Source: Ensifer adhaerens
GTDB lineage: Bacteria > Pseudomonadota > Alphaproteobacteria > Rhizobiales > Rhizobiaceae
Length of the DNA: 64,000 bases
Reading direction: 5' to 3'
Assembly: GCF_013283195.1 (NCBI RefSeq)
Contig: NZ_JABEKT010000002.1
Location: forward strand, 186,001-250,000
Shown: piece after piece, positions 26,965 to 35,402 of the stretch
Layout of the letters: every line of letters starts with the position of its first letter
How positions within the stretch are numbered: position 1 is the first letter of the stretch
Program-made: the position numbers and the translations under genes
The notes under the pieces: generated by a model
What the model was told of the DNA's origin: nothing
Database searches by the model: none
What the model saw: only the letters and a program-made list of their open reading frames with translations

Positions 26965-26977
26965 TCTGAATTTCAGA
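26965..26977. promoter_or_regulatory. LysR-type T-N11-A palindrome between pxpA and LysR gene
   Basis: TCTGAA-T-TTCAGA is a perfect 6-bp inverted repeat fitting the T-N11-A rule for LysR regulators, in the 280-base divergent gap. A second A/T-rich inverted repeat (TGAAAA at 26935-26940, TTTTCA at 26948-26953) lies beside it on the pxpA side, and CTGA-TTTTT-TCAG occurs at 27084-27096. Together they suggest a two-site LysR promoter. Binding is inferred. Confidence 0.45.
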
Positions 26978-27123
26978 ATTCGCAGTTGCAAAAAGCGCCT
27001 GCAAAAATTAGCGTCTTTAGAGAGGTTTAGACGAGGATGCCTGAAGGACGATCAACCGGTTGCGCAAAAGTGCGGCAGACTTTCTGATTTTTTCAGCCGC
27101 ATTATAAAATAATCAGATGGGAA

Positions 27124-28056
27124 ATGCGGATGTCGATCAGCCTTCGCCAGCTTCGTTACTTCGTCGCAACCGCCGAACTTGGCCAGATATCGCAGGCGGC
27201 GATCGATCTTTCGATCTCCCAATCCGCAGTCACCACGGCCATCAAGGAGCTGGAGCGCATCGTCGGCGCCAATCTGTTCTTGCGCACGCCGAGCGGCATG
27301 GACCTGACGATGGCAGGGCGGGAGTTCCTCTCGCACGCCTACGAAATCCTCAAGAAGGTGGATGAGGCGACGCATCTCAACGTCGTCAGCAGCGCCGTCG
27401 AGGGCACGCTGGCAATCGCCGCCACCTATACCGTCATCGGCTACTTCCTGCCGCAGCATATCGAGCGGCTGCGGCGCCGGTTTCCAAAACTCGAACTGCA
27501 GCTGTTCGAACTCAAGCGGGAATCGATCGAGGAAGGCCTGCTGACAAACCGTTACGACATGGCCGTGCTCCTGACGTCCAACATCCTCAACCCGGCGCTG
27601 ACGACCGAAAAGCTGATGAGTTCGACGCGCCGGCTCTGGGTGCCGGCCCAGCATCCGCTACTTCAACGCGACAGCGTGGGTTTTCGCGAGATCGCCGAGG
27701 AACCCTACATCATGCTGACGGTCGACGAGGCAGCGCACTCGTCGCTGAAATACTGGAGCGCCTCGACCTACCAGCCGCGCGTCAATCTCCGGACCTCGTC
27801 GGTCGAGGCGGTCCGTTCGCTGGTCGCCAATGGCCAGGGCGTGACCATTTTGTCCGACATGGTTCATCGCCCCTGGTCGCTCGAAGGCCGGCGCATCGAG
27901 ACGATCACCGTGCGCGATCCGGTGCCTGCCATGGACGTCGGCCTTGCCTGGCGGCGCGGGGCGGAATTCACGCCGCCGATGCAGGCGCTGCGGTCCTATT
28001 TCCAGCAGACCTTTCATATTCCCGGTGTGCGCGACGCGTCGTTCACGACGCCCTGA
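27124..28056 (+). CDS. LysR-family transcriptional regulator
   Basis: A 310-residue regulator. The N-terminal winged helix (LRQLRYFVATAELGQISQAA, then SQSAVTTAIKELERIVGANLF) spans about residues 7-65, and the effector-binding domain about 95-300. It starts at ATG 27124 (ATG 27130 is an alternative) after GATGGGAA. It is divergent from pxpA with T-N11-A palindromes between, so it most likely controls the PxpA/biotin operon in response to a pathway compound. The gene ends 18 bases before the convergent proC stop. Confidence 0.92.
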   Translation: MRMSISLRQLRYFVATAELGQISQAAIDLSISQSAVTTAIKELERIVGANLFLRTPSGMDLTMAGREFLSHAYEILKKVDEATHLNVVSSAVEGTLAIAATYTVIGYFLPQHIERLRRRFPKLELQLFELKRESIEEGLLTNRYDMAVLLTSNILNPALTTEKLMSSTRRLWVPAQHPLLQRDSVGFREIAEEPYIMLTVDEAAHSSLKYWSASTYQPRVNLRTSSVEAVRSLVANGQGVTILSDMVHRPWSLEGRRIETITVRDPVPAMDVGLAWRRGAEFTPPMQALRSYFQQTFHIPGVRDASFTTP

Positions 28057-28074
28057 CACATCTCCGGCCGGCGA

Positions 28075-28893
28075 TCAGGCGACCGCAAGCTCCAGCGCCC
28101 GGCGATGTGCAGCGGCGACCGCCCGCGTCATCAGTTCGGCCAGACATGGCTCGGCCGTCAGGACCTGGAGCGCTGCAGCCGTAGTGCCGTTCGGGCTGGT
28201 CACCTGTTGACGCAACTCTGCCGGCGAAAAGCCGCTGGTGCCGGCAAGAGCAGCAGCACCCTCGACCGTCTGCTTTGCCAAGGCGAGCGCAGTCTCCGCC
28301 GATAGACCAACGGCAACGCCCGCCTCTGTCAGACACTCGATGAAATGGAAGAGGTAGGCCGGCCCCGACCCCGAAATCGCCGTCGCCGCATCGACGAGTT
28401 TTTCCTCCGCCAGCCAATGAACGGCGCCGACGGCCGCGAGCAGGTTTGTCACATAGGCCATTTGGCCGTCGTCGGTATGGACGTTGGCAAAGGCGGCGAT
28501 CACCCCCAGCCCGATCGAAGCCGGCATATTGGGCATGGCGCGGATGATCGCTGTTTCGCCAAGCGTCGCCTCGAAGGTCGATATCGGCACGCCGGCGGCA
28601 ATGCTGACAAAAGCAGCCTTTCCGCCGAACCGGCGGTAAGCGCAGAGCATCGAACGAACGACCTGCGGCTTGACGGCAATAATGACGGCGCGGGGCCGCA
28701 ACGCCTGTGGTAGCTCGGCCGCATCGGCATGGACGGTGGCACCCACAGCCGCCGCGCGGCTGCGAAGGGCCTTCGCAGGCTCGATCACGTGAATTCGGCC
28801 GGCGGGAATACCCGCACGCCCGACCCAGCCTTCGAGCAGCGCAAACCCCATGTTGCCACAGCCGACCAGCACGATCTCGTCAGATTGATCCAT
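28075..28893 (-). CDS. proC: Pyrroline-5-carboxylate reductase
   Basis: A 272-residue cytoplasmic NAD(P)H-dependent enzyme for the last step of proline synthesis. The dinucleotide loop VGCGNMGFALLEGW, IIAVKPQVV, RAMPNMPASIGLGV, AISGSGPAYLFHFIECL and the C-terminal LRQQVTSPNGTT signature are present. It is separate from the PxpA operon and converges with the LysR gene. A second proC copy on the chromosome is likely in such genomes. Proximity to 5-oxoproline/glutamate metabolism may be functional, or simply accidental. Confidence 0.93.
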   Translation of the reverse strand: MDQSDEIVLVGCGNMGFALLEGWVGRAGIPAGRIHVIEPAKALRSRAAAVGATVHADAAELPQALRPRAVIIAVKPQVVRSMLCAYRRFGGKAAFVSIAAGVPISTFEATLGETAIIRAMPNMPASIGLGVIAAFANVHTDDGQMAYVTNLLAAVGAVHWLAEEKLVDAATAISGSGPAYLFHFIECLTEAGVAVGLSAETALALAKQTVEGAAALAGTSGFSPAELRQQVTSPNGTTAAALQVLTAEPCLAELMTRAVAAAHRRALELAVA

Positions 28894-28940
28894 CCCGCCG
28901 CTTCCCTTCGTTCACCGTCTTCGTCCGAAAAACCTCGGCC

Positions 28941-30473
28941 CTACTGCCGTGCCAACCGATCCCAGCAGTTGTCGAGACCAGCAGGCAGCCGGTGCTTCAT
29001 GATGCGCTGGCTCGGCGTGCGCTCGAACTCGTCGACAACGGCGATGTAGCGCGGGTTCTGGTAGGGTGCGAGACGATGGGAAAGCCATCCCGACAGGTCG
29101 ATCGGATCGATGGCGCTGCCCGGCTTCGGCTTGACGAAAAGCTTGATATCCTGCTCGCCGACATCGGCGGCAACGCCGATCATGGCGCAGTCTTCGACTG
29201 CCGGGTAGGCGGCGGCGACATGCTCCACTTCCCAGGCAGAAACGTTCTCGCCCTTGCAACGGACGCTATCTGTGAGCCGGCCATGGAACCAGAGATTGCC
29301 ATCGGCATCGAAGGAGCCGGAATCGCCGGTATGAAGCGCGCCGTTGCGAAGAGCCTTTTCGGTTGCTTCCGGATTGCGCAGATAACCCTTGAACAGCGCG
29401 CCCGGAAGCGAGGTCCGCACGACGATCTCTCCTTTGTCGCCCGTCGGCACCGGCGCGCCCTTGTCGTCGAGGATATCGACCGAAAACCAGGGCATCGGCT
29501 GGCCGACGGCGCCGACAACACCGGTTGCGTTGCAGGTGGTGATGCTCGAGGCCTCCGTCATGCCGTAGCACTCGCGCATCTCGACGCCGAAACGTTCCTT
29601 GAACAGCGGCCAGACCTCCTTCGGGCAGCCGCCCCCCCAGGCGATCCGCACCGGATGCTCGCGGTCGCGTACGCTTTCCGGCTGCTTCAAAAGGATCTGC
29701 AGGATGCCGCCGAGATAGTGGATGTGGGTGGCGCCGTAGCTGCGCACCTGGTCCCAGAAACGGCTGGCACTGAACCTGTCGACCATGGCGAGCGACAGGT
29801 CCTCGATGATCGGCAGCACGATCAGCTGCGCACCGCCGATATGATAGAGCGGCTCCCAGACGAAGAAGACATCGCCCGGACCGGCGACCGAAAGCGTGCG
29901 CACCGCCTCGCCGGCAAGCCGGATCATGCCGTGGGTCACCAGCACGCCCTTTGGCCGACCGGTGGTGCCGGAGGTATACATGATCGCAAACAGATCGTCG
30001 GCCGCCGGCGGTTCCTCGTCGAAGGCAGCGCCTGACGACAGGATTGTTTCCAGAGAGCCCTCGCCTGCCTGTTCGCCCGCAAGAATGAGCCCGGCCGCAG
30101 GCAGAGCAGCACCGCATTCGGCGATGGTCTCGGCAAGCTCCGCATCGCAGATGACGGCCCCCGGCTCGCAATGCTCCAGAATGTAGCGCAGGCCCTCGCC
30201 GCGCAGCTGCGCGTTGACCGGCACCCAGACGACGCCGGCCTTGGCAAGGCCGAACAGGACGGCCAGCGACAGGCGCGAATTGCGCATCATGACAGCGGCG
30301 CGGTCGCCGGATTTCAGGCCACGCCGTCGCAACTCGGCGGCAAGGGCTGCCGACATGGCATCGAGGGTGGCAAAAGTGATCGGCTCGCCGTTGAAACGGG
30401 CGAACACCTGTTCCGGTTTGCGGGCAGCCTTGGTCGTGAAGCTTCCGAGGAAGCCTTCGAGAGAAACGGTCAT
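28941..30473 (-). CDS. AMP-forming acyl-CoA ligase family protein
   Basis: A 510-residue ANL-superfamily enzyme that activates a carboxylic acid through an acyl-AMP to acyl-CoA. The P-loop-like YTSGTTGRPKGVLVTHG (about 168-184), ECYGMTEAS and GDSGSFDADGNLWFHGRLTD are intact. The C-terminal motif reads ERTPSQRIMKHRL, so the usual Gly-Lys of the SGK motif is Gln-Arg. A Lys remains three residues on, a variation I believe occurs in CaiC-like ligases. It is followed on the same strand by nothing coupled, but lies just after the fused permease gene and near an enoyl-CoA hydratase, suggesting CoA-thioester catabolism of an imported acid. Confidence 0.88.
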   Translation of the reverse strand: MTVSLEGFLGSFTTKAARKPEQVFARFNGEPITFATLDAMSAALAAELRRRGLKSGDRAAVMMRNSRLSLAVLFGLAKAGVVWVPVNAQLRGEGLRYILEHCEPGAVICDAELAETIAECGAALPAAGLILAGEQAGEGSLETILSSGAAFDEEPPAADDLFAIMYTSGTTGRPKGVLVTHGMIRLAGEAVRTLSVAGPGDVFFVWEPLYHIGGAQLIVLPIIEDLSLAMVDRFSASRFWDQVRSYGATHIHYLGGILQILLKQPESVRDREHPVRIAWGGGCPKEVWPLFKERFGVEMRECYGMTEASSITTCNATGVVGAVGQPMPWFSVDILDDKGAPVPTGDKGEIVVRTSLPGALFKGYLRNPEATEKALRNGALHTGDSGSFDADGNLWFHGRLTDSVRCKGENVSAWEVEHVAAAYPAVEDCAMIGVAADVGEQDIKLFVKPKPGSAIDPIDLSGWLSHRLAPYQNPRYIAVVDEFERTPSQRIMKHRLPAGLDNCWDRLARQ

Positions 30474-30494
30474 GGGAGGATCTCGGATGGTGTG

Positions 30495-32261
30495 TCAGGT
30501 GGAGCGGCGGAGTTTTTCCGCCGCCAGGAGAAGTGTCGTCACGACGATGAAGACGACGACGGAAACCGCCGCGAGCGTCGGGTTGAGCTGAAGGATCATG
30601 TCGTCCCACATCTGCTTCGGCAGTGTCGTCTTGACGCCGCCGCTGACGAAGATCGCCACGGTCAGCTCGTCGAACGAGGTGATGAAGGCAAACAGGAACG
30701 CTGCCGTCAGACCGCTCTTGATCAGCGGCACGGTGACGAAGCGCAGGACCTGAACCCGGTTTGCCCCGAGCGTGGCCGCCGCCTGGTCGAGCCGCCAGTC
30801 ATAGCTCTTCAGCACCGCCGCGATGGCAACGAAGGCAAAGGGCAACGCCAGCACCGTGTGGCCGATGACGAGACCAAGATCGGTGGCGACGAGACCCATC
30901 TGGGCGAAGAGGTAGAACAGGCCGACGGCGATAACGATGCGCGGCACGATCATCGGTGCCAGGAAGAAGGCGAAGATGATGCCCCGCCAGCGCGAGCGCG
31001 AACGGGCAAGCGCGAGCGCCGCAAAGCCGCCGATCACCGTTGCAACGATGGCGGTCGCGAAGGCAACGCCGAAGGAGCGAATGGTGGCCGCCACCCAGAG
31101 GTCCGAGGTGAAGTAGGTCCGGAACCATTCGAGACCAAATCCCGGCGGCGGGAACTCGAGGAACTGTGAGCTGGTAAAAGCGATCGGCAGGACGACGAGC
31201 GTCGGCAGCATCAGGAAGGCGAACATCATGAGGCTGTAGATGCCGAGCATTCGGCTCGAAACCGCAGCCCCCAGCAGGCGGTGGCTGCCGGCCGCGATGG
31301 CGCTGCTGACGGTTGCGACGCGATCGAGGATCGCCAAACCGAGGGCACGCAGGAAACCAGTCTTGCCAGCCTTTCCATCAGAGGGTTCGCCCGAGAGGCT
31401 GGAGAGACCGAAGACCCGGTCGTAGAGCCAGCAGGTCACCAATGCTGCGACCAGCATCATGGCGGCGAGCGCGCCCGCAAAGGCCCAGTTCAGGATCTCC
31501 TGGACCTGCACGATGATCAGCTGCGCCAGCATCGTCTGCTGGCGGCCGCCCAGCAGAGCCGGAACGATGAAGAAGCCGAGCGAGGAGATGAAGGTGAGCA
31601 GGCCGGCAGCCGCAGCACCCGGAAGCGAGAGCGGGAAATAAACGAGCCAGAAGCCCTTAGCCGGCGTCGCGCCCAGCGTTCCCGATGCCTGTGTCAGCCG
31701 GCGATCGATGCCGGTCATCACAGGCAACATCGTGAGGATGGCAAGCGGGACCATGGCATGGACCATGCCGATCATCACGCCGATTTCATTGTGCAGCAGT
31801 TCGAGCGGCTGGCTGAGCAGACCCGATCCAAGACCGATCTGGTTGATGACGCCGGTGCGCCCAAGCACGATGACCCAGGCGAAGCTCTTGACGAGATAAC
31901 TTGTCCAGAACGGCACCATGACGAGAAGGATCATCGTCCCGCGCGTTCGGTCGGGCAGGCGCGACAGCCAGTAGGCCAAGGGATAGCCGAGCAACAAAGA
32001 GAAGAGCGTCGTCAGCCCGGCGATGCGGAACGTGATCAGGAGGACGCGGAAGTAAACGTCGGTCTCGAAGATCCTTGCATAGTGGCTGGCGGTCATCGCC
32101 CCGGTGTCGGCGTCTTCGAGGCTGAGGCCCATGAGCCTTGCAACGGGGACGAGGAAGAAGATCAGCAGGAAGGCGATACCCGGCACCGCCAGCCAAAGCG
32201 GGCCGAAGCGGAAGCGGCTGGAACGCGCGGCGCGCGCTGGGGTCATGGCGGCGGCGGTCAT
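30495..32261 (-). CDS. ABC transporter permease, PotB and PotC domains fused
   Basis: A 588-residue membrane protein made of two permease halves, each with its own EAA-type cytoplasmic loop. The first half (about 20-290) has TQASGTLGATPAKGFWLVYFPLSLPG, and the second (about 345-588) has DQAAATLGANRVQVLRFVTVPLI. A linker of about 50 residues contains a hydrophilic stretch (SGEPSDGKAGKTG). It does in one chain what two subunits do in the operon at 18 kb. The ATG at 32261 overlaps the ATPase stop by four bases (ATGA). It belongs with the ATPase and binding protein upstream; the solute is unknown. Confidence 0.92.
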   Translation of the reverse strand: MTAAAMTPARAARSSRFRFGPLWLAVPGIAFLLIFFLVPVARLMGLSLEDADTGAMTASHYARIFETDVYFRVLLITFRIAGLTTLFSLLLGYPLAYWLSRLPDRTRGTMILLVMVPFWTSYLVKSFAWVIVLGRTGVINQIGLGSGLLSQPLELLHNEIGVMIGMVHAMVPLAILTMLPVMTGIDRRLTQASGTLGATPAKGFWLVYFPLSLPGAAAAGLLTFISSLGFFIVPALLGGRQQTMLAQLIIVQVQEILNWAFAGALAAMMLVAALVTCWLYDRVFGLSSLSGEPSDGKAGKTGFLRALGLAILDRVATVSSAIAAGSHRLLGAAVSSRMLGIYSLMMFAFLMLPTLVVLPIAFTSSQFLEFPPPGFGLEWFRTYFTSDLWVAATIRSFGVAFATAIVATVIGGFAALALARSRSRWRGIIFAFFLAPMIVPRIVIAVGLFYLFAQMGLVATDLGLVIGHTVLALPFAFVAIAAVLKSYDWRLDQAAATLGANRVQVLRFVTVPLIKSGLTAAFLFAFITSFDELTVAIFVSGGVKTTLPKQMWDDMILQLNPTLAAVSVVVFIVVTTLLLAAEKLRRST

Positions 32262-33337
32262 GGCGTCACCAGCACGGCCGCTTCCGGCGCCCAGCTGAGC
32301 ATGATGGTTTCGCCGATGCTTGGTAACGGCTTGCCGGGAAGAACACGAACCGTCACCAGTTCACCGGCCGAAATGTCGACGAGCAGGCGGGTTTCCGAGC
32401 CGGCATAGACGACTTCGGCCACGCGGCCGCTGATTTCGTTTGCCCCGGTCGAGCCGAGTTCGAGATGCTCCGGCCGCACCACCAGCGCCATCTCGGCATT
32501 GTTGGAAAGGCCGGTACCATCGATCCGGAAGCGGCCGCTTTCGGTCGAAAGATGGGCGGCACCACCGGAGCCGATCTCGACGCGGCCGCGGAAGATGTTG
32601 GAGATGCCGATGAAATCGGCAGCAAAGGCCGTGCGCGGCCGGGCATAGATTTCCTGCGGCGGGCCGATCTGCTCGACCATGGCGTGGTTCATCAGGCAGA
32701 TGCGGTCCGACAGCGCCAGCGCCTCTTCCTGGTCATGCGTCACATAGATGATCGTTGCGCCGGTCTGCCGGTGCAGCCGCTTGATTTCGAACTGCATGTG
32801 TTCGCGCAGCTTCTTGTCCAGCGCGCCCAGCGGCTCGTCCATCAGGATGATCGACGGCTGGTAGACGAAGCAGCGCGCAAGCGCCACGCGCTGCTGCTGT
32901 CCGCCCGAAAGCTCGCGCGGGAACCGCCCGGCCAGATGGCCGAGCTGAACCATGTCCAGAGCGCCCTTGACCTGTTTGTCGATCTCGGCCGTGCTCTTGC
33001 CGCGCATCTTCAGGGGAAAGCCGATATTCTCGGCCACCGTCAGATGCGGAAACAGGGCGTAGTGCTGGAAGACTAGGCCGATGTCGCGCTTGTGCACCGG
33101 CGTGTCCGTCTCGTTGCTGCCGTCGATGAACAGGCGGCCCTCCGTCGGCAGGACCAGCCCGCTGATCATCTGCAGCAAAGTGGTCTTGCCGGAGCCCGAA
33201 GGCCCGAGAAGCGTCAGGAACTCGCCGGTCTGGACTGCGACGTGCGTGGGTTTCAGAGCGACGGTGGCACCGTAGCTCTTAGCCAGTCCGTCGACGAGAA
33301 GTTTGGGGCGAGTGGCTTGTTCGGGCTTCGCGAGCAT
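32258..33337 (-). CDS. ABC transporter ATP-binding protein
   Basis: A 359-residue POPT/CUT-type ATPase. Walker A GPSGSGKTTLLQ (about 40-51), signature LSGGQQQRVALARC, Walker [15 protein letters not shown] and H-loop VTHDQEEALALSD are present, followed by a TOBE-type C-terminal domain. It lies 11 bases after the binding-protein stop and overlaps the fused permease start, so the three genes form a compact transporter unit. Sequence features do not separate polyamine, phosphonate or iron-type substrates. Confidence 0.93.
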   Translation of the reverse strand: MLAKPEQATRPKLLVDGLAKSYGATVALKPTHVAVQTGEFLTLLGPSGSGKTTLLQMISGLVLPTEGRLFIDGSNETDTPVHKRDIGLVFQHYALFPHLTVAENIGFPLKMRGKSTAEIDKQVKGALDMVQLGHLAGRFPRELSGGQQQRVALARCFVYQPSIILMDEPLGALDKKLREHMQFEIKRLHRQTGATIIYVTHDQEEALALSDRICLMNHAMVEQIGPPQEIYARPRTAFAADFIGISNIFRGRVEIGSGGAAHLSTESGRFRIDGTGLSNNAEMALVVRPEHLELGSTGANEISGRVAEVVYAGSETRLLVDISAGELVTVRVLPGKPLPSIGETIMLSWAPEAAVLVTP

Positions 33338-33348
33338 CTAATTTCCCC

Positions 33349-34425
33349 TTAACCCAGGATCCAGGCGTTGAAGCGCTCGGTCATTTCGGAGCGGTTGGCG
33401 CTCCACCAGTCTTCGCGCGCGATGGTCATGACCTTGAGATTGGCCTCGGAGGTCGGAAGCGCCGCGGCGCGTTCTGCCGGGATGTGTTCATAGGCCTTGA
33501 GGTTCGTCGGTCCGTAGGCGAGGAATTCAGTAAAGAGCGCCTGCTGCTTCGGATCGGCACAGAACCGGACGAACTGCCGGGCTATATCCGCGCGCGGCGA
33601 GCCCTTGGGAATGCCCCATCCCTCAATCGAGTAAAGCCCCTGGTTCCAGCCGATCTTGACCGGCGCACCGCCGTCGATGACCGCCTGGGCGCGGGCGTTC
33701 CAGAGCGCGATCAGGTCGACTTCGCCGCTCTGGATCAGCTGGCTCGACTGTGCACCACCGGTCCACCAGACATCGACATGCGGCTTGATCTTCTCAAGGC
33801 TTGCATAAGCGCGTTCGATGTCGAGGGGGTAGAGTTCGGCAAGCGGCACGCCGTCGGCAAGTAGCGCCTGCTCCAGGGTATCGATCGGGTTCTTGCGCAG
33901 GGCGCGACGACCCGGGAATTTCTCGACGTTCCAGAAATCGGCCCAGGAGCTCGGACCATTGGCGGCGTCGAAGCGATCGGTGCGGTAGGCCATGATGGTG
34001 GAATAGACGTCGACGCCGAGCCACAGTTCGGTGAGCGCGTCGGGCATCAGCCCGGGCACGTCGGCAGCCGGCAGGTTGATCGGTTCGAGCAGGTCGCGCT
34101 TTTCCAGAATGTCGCGGGCAGACAGCGTCAGCGTGCAGACGTCCCAGCTGTAGGATTGCGTCTCGACCATCGCGCGGAACTGCGCGGTCGGTTCGGCATC
34201 GCGGGCGACATTGATGACCTTGATGCCGGTCGCCTTTTCGAAGGGATCGTAGAAGGCCTTGCGGTATCCCGGGCTATAAGGACCGCCGGGATCGGCAACG
34301 GTCAGTGCTTCGGCGGCGAAGGCGTGCCGCGTGAAGATGGCTGGCGCGGCCAGGGCAACGCCCAGGCCTCCGCCGATTTTCAGCAGGTTGCGACGATCAA
34401 TCAGAATGCGTTTGTCGTTGGTCAT
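33349..34425 (-). CDS. Solute-binding protein with Tat-like signal
   Basis: A 358-residue periplasmic binding protein of the polyamine/iron-type cluster (SBP_bac_8). A twin-arginine motif DRRNLLKIGG (Arg11-Arg12) precedes a hydrophobic stretch with likely cleavage after HAFA. Mature segments include YSWDVCTL, DVYSTIMAYRTD and VDVWWTGGAQSSQLIQSGEVDLIALWN. The ATG at 34425 follows AGAGGG. It is the receptor of the transporter formed by the next two genes. The acyl-CoA ligase and enoyl-CoA hydratase that flank the transporter hint at an organic acid or carnitine-like cargo, but this is a guess. Confidence 0.92.
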   Translation of the reverse strand: MTNDKRILIDRRNLLKIGGGLGVALAAPAIFTRHAFAAEALTVADPGGPYSPGYRKAFYDPFEKATGIKVINVARDAEPTAQFRAMVETQSYSWDVCTLTLSARDILEKRDLLEPINLPAADVPGLMPDALTELWLGVDVYSTIMAYRTDRFDAANGPSSWADFWNVEKFPGRRALRKNPIDTLEQALLADGVPLAELYPLDIERAYASLEKIKPHVDVWWTGGAQSSQLIQSGEVDLIALWNARAQAVIDGGAPVKIGWNQGLYSIEGWGIPKGSPRADIARQFVRFCADPKQQALFTEFLAYGPTNLKAYEHIPAERAAALPTSEANLKVMTIAREDWWSANRSEMTERFNAWILG

Positions 34426-34482
34426 TGTTCTACCCTCTTATCTTGGATTGCGCGCCGCCTCCCATAAGCGGCCTGGCCTTTG

Positions 34483-35253
34483 TCAGGCCTTGCTTGCCGC
34501 ACGCCGTGCGAGAAACTGTTCCATCATCCGCGCCGGTTCGCCGGAAGCGTAGGCTTCGCGCTGGATACGGGCGCCGGCTTCGAGGCAGTCGCGGAAACCA
34601 GCCTCTGTCATCTCCCTGAAGCGCTGTTTGTCAAGCCGCATGGCGACCGGCGGCTTGGCGGCGAGTTCATGCGCCAGCGACAGGGCTTCGTCCATGACGC
34701 GTTCCTGCGGCACGATGCGGTTGATGATGCCGATGGCCTGGCATTCATTCGCCTCCATAAGACGCCCGCTGAGGGTCAGGTCGATGGTGCGGGACAAGCC
34801 GATCATCTCGCGCATCATCCACGGGCCCGTGGTGCTGGCGATACCGGAATTGATTTCCGGCTGACCCATGCGAACGCCGGGATGAGCGATGCGGAAATCG
34901 CACAGAAGTGCCACCTGGAATGCCGAGCCGGCGGCAACGCCATTGAGCGCTGCAATCAGCGGCTTCGACAGCGAGCGCATCGCATCATAGAGCCGCTCCC
35001 ATTCACCCACCCATTCCTGACCGCGGGCGCCATCGAACGTACGGGTCTCGTTCAGGTCCTGGCCGGCGCTGAAGGCGCGATCGCCGGCACCGGTGAGGAT
35101 GATGGCGCGGACCGCCTCGTCTTCTTCGAAGGCCTTGAAGGCAGCAACCAGCTGCTGGCGCATCGGGCTGTGCCATGCATTGAGGATTTCGGGGCGGTTC
35201 AGCGTGATGACGCCGACTTCGCCGCGCCGTTCAGTCAGGATGAAGCGGTCCAT
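34483..35253 (-). CDS. Enoyl-CoA hydratase/isomerase family protein
   Basis: A 256-residue crotonase-fold enzyme acting on a CoA thioester in the cytoplasm. The oxyanion-hole segments FSAGQDLNET and ALNGVAAGSAFQVALLCDFRIA are intact. The first catalytic-type Glu is present in GQPEINSGI; the second typical Glu position is less clear, so hydratase, isomerase or hydrolase activity are all possible. The ATG at 35253 follows GGAGAAAATC. It heads the minus-strand transporter/ligase cluster and is divergent from the IclR regulator gene. Confidence 0.92.
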   Translation of the reverse strand: MDRFILTERRGEVGVITLNRPEILNAWHSPMRQQLVAAFKAFEEDEAVRAIILTGAGDRAFSAGQDLNETRTFDGARGQEWVGEWERLYDAMRSLSKPLIAALNGVAAGSAFQVALLCDFRIAHPGVRMGQPEINSGIASTTGPWMMREMIGLSRTIDLTLSGRLMEANECQAIGIINRIVPQERVMDEALSLAHELAAKPPVAMRLDKQRFREMTEAGFRDCLEAGARIQREAYASGEPARMMEQFLARRAASKA

Positions 35254-35275
35254 GATTTTCTCCGTTGCGATGAAA

Positions 35276-35298
35276 CAACTATTGCAATGCGATAATTG
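35276..35298. promoter_or_regulatory. Imperfect palindrome upstream of crotonase gene (IclR operator candidate)
   Basis: Arms CAACTATTGC (35276-35285) and GCGATAATTG (35289-35298) match at 8 of 10 positions around a three-base centre. The element lies 23-45 bases upstream of the crotonase ATG and in the gap shared with the divergent IclR gene. Its A/T-rich, palindromic form suits an IclR-family dimer site. No experimental or database support was available. Confidence 0.35.
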
Positions 35299-35402
35299 TT
35301 ATGTCATAGTGTGATTATGTTTATTTTAGCTGTCAAGCACCTTTTCCTAGGCTTGGCGATTCTGTTATCGATATGCGGGAAACGGTGAGGACCGGGGGAT
35401 TG

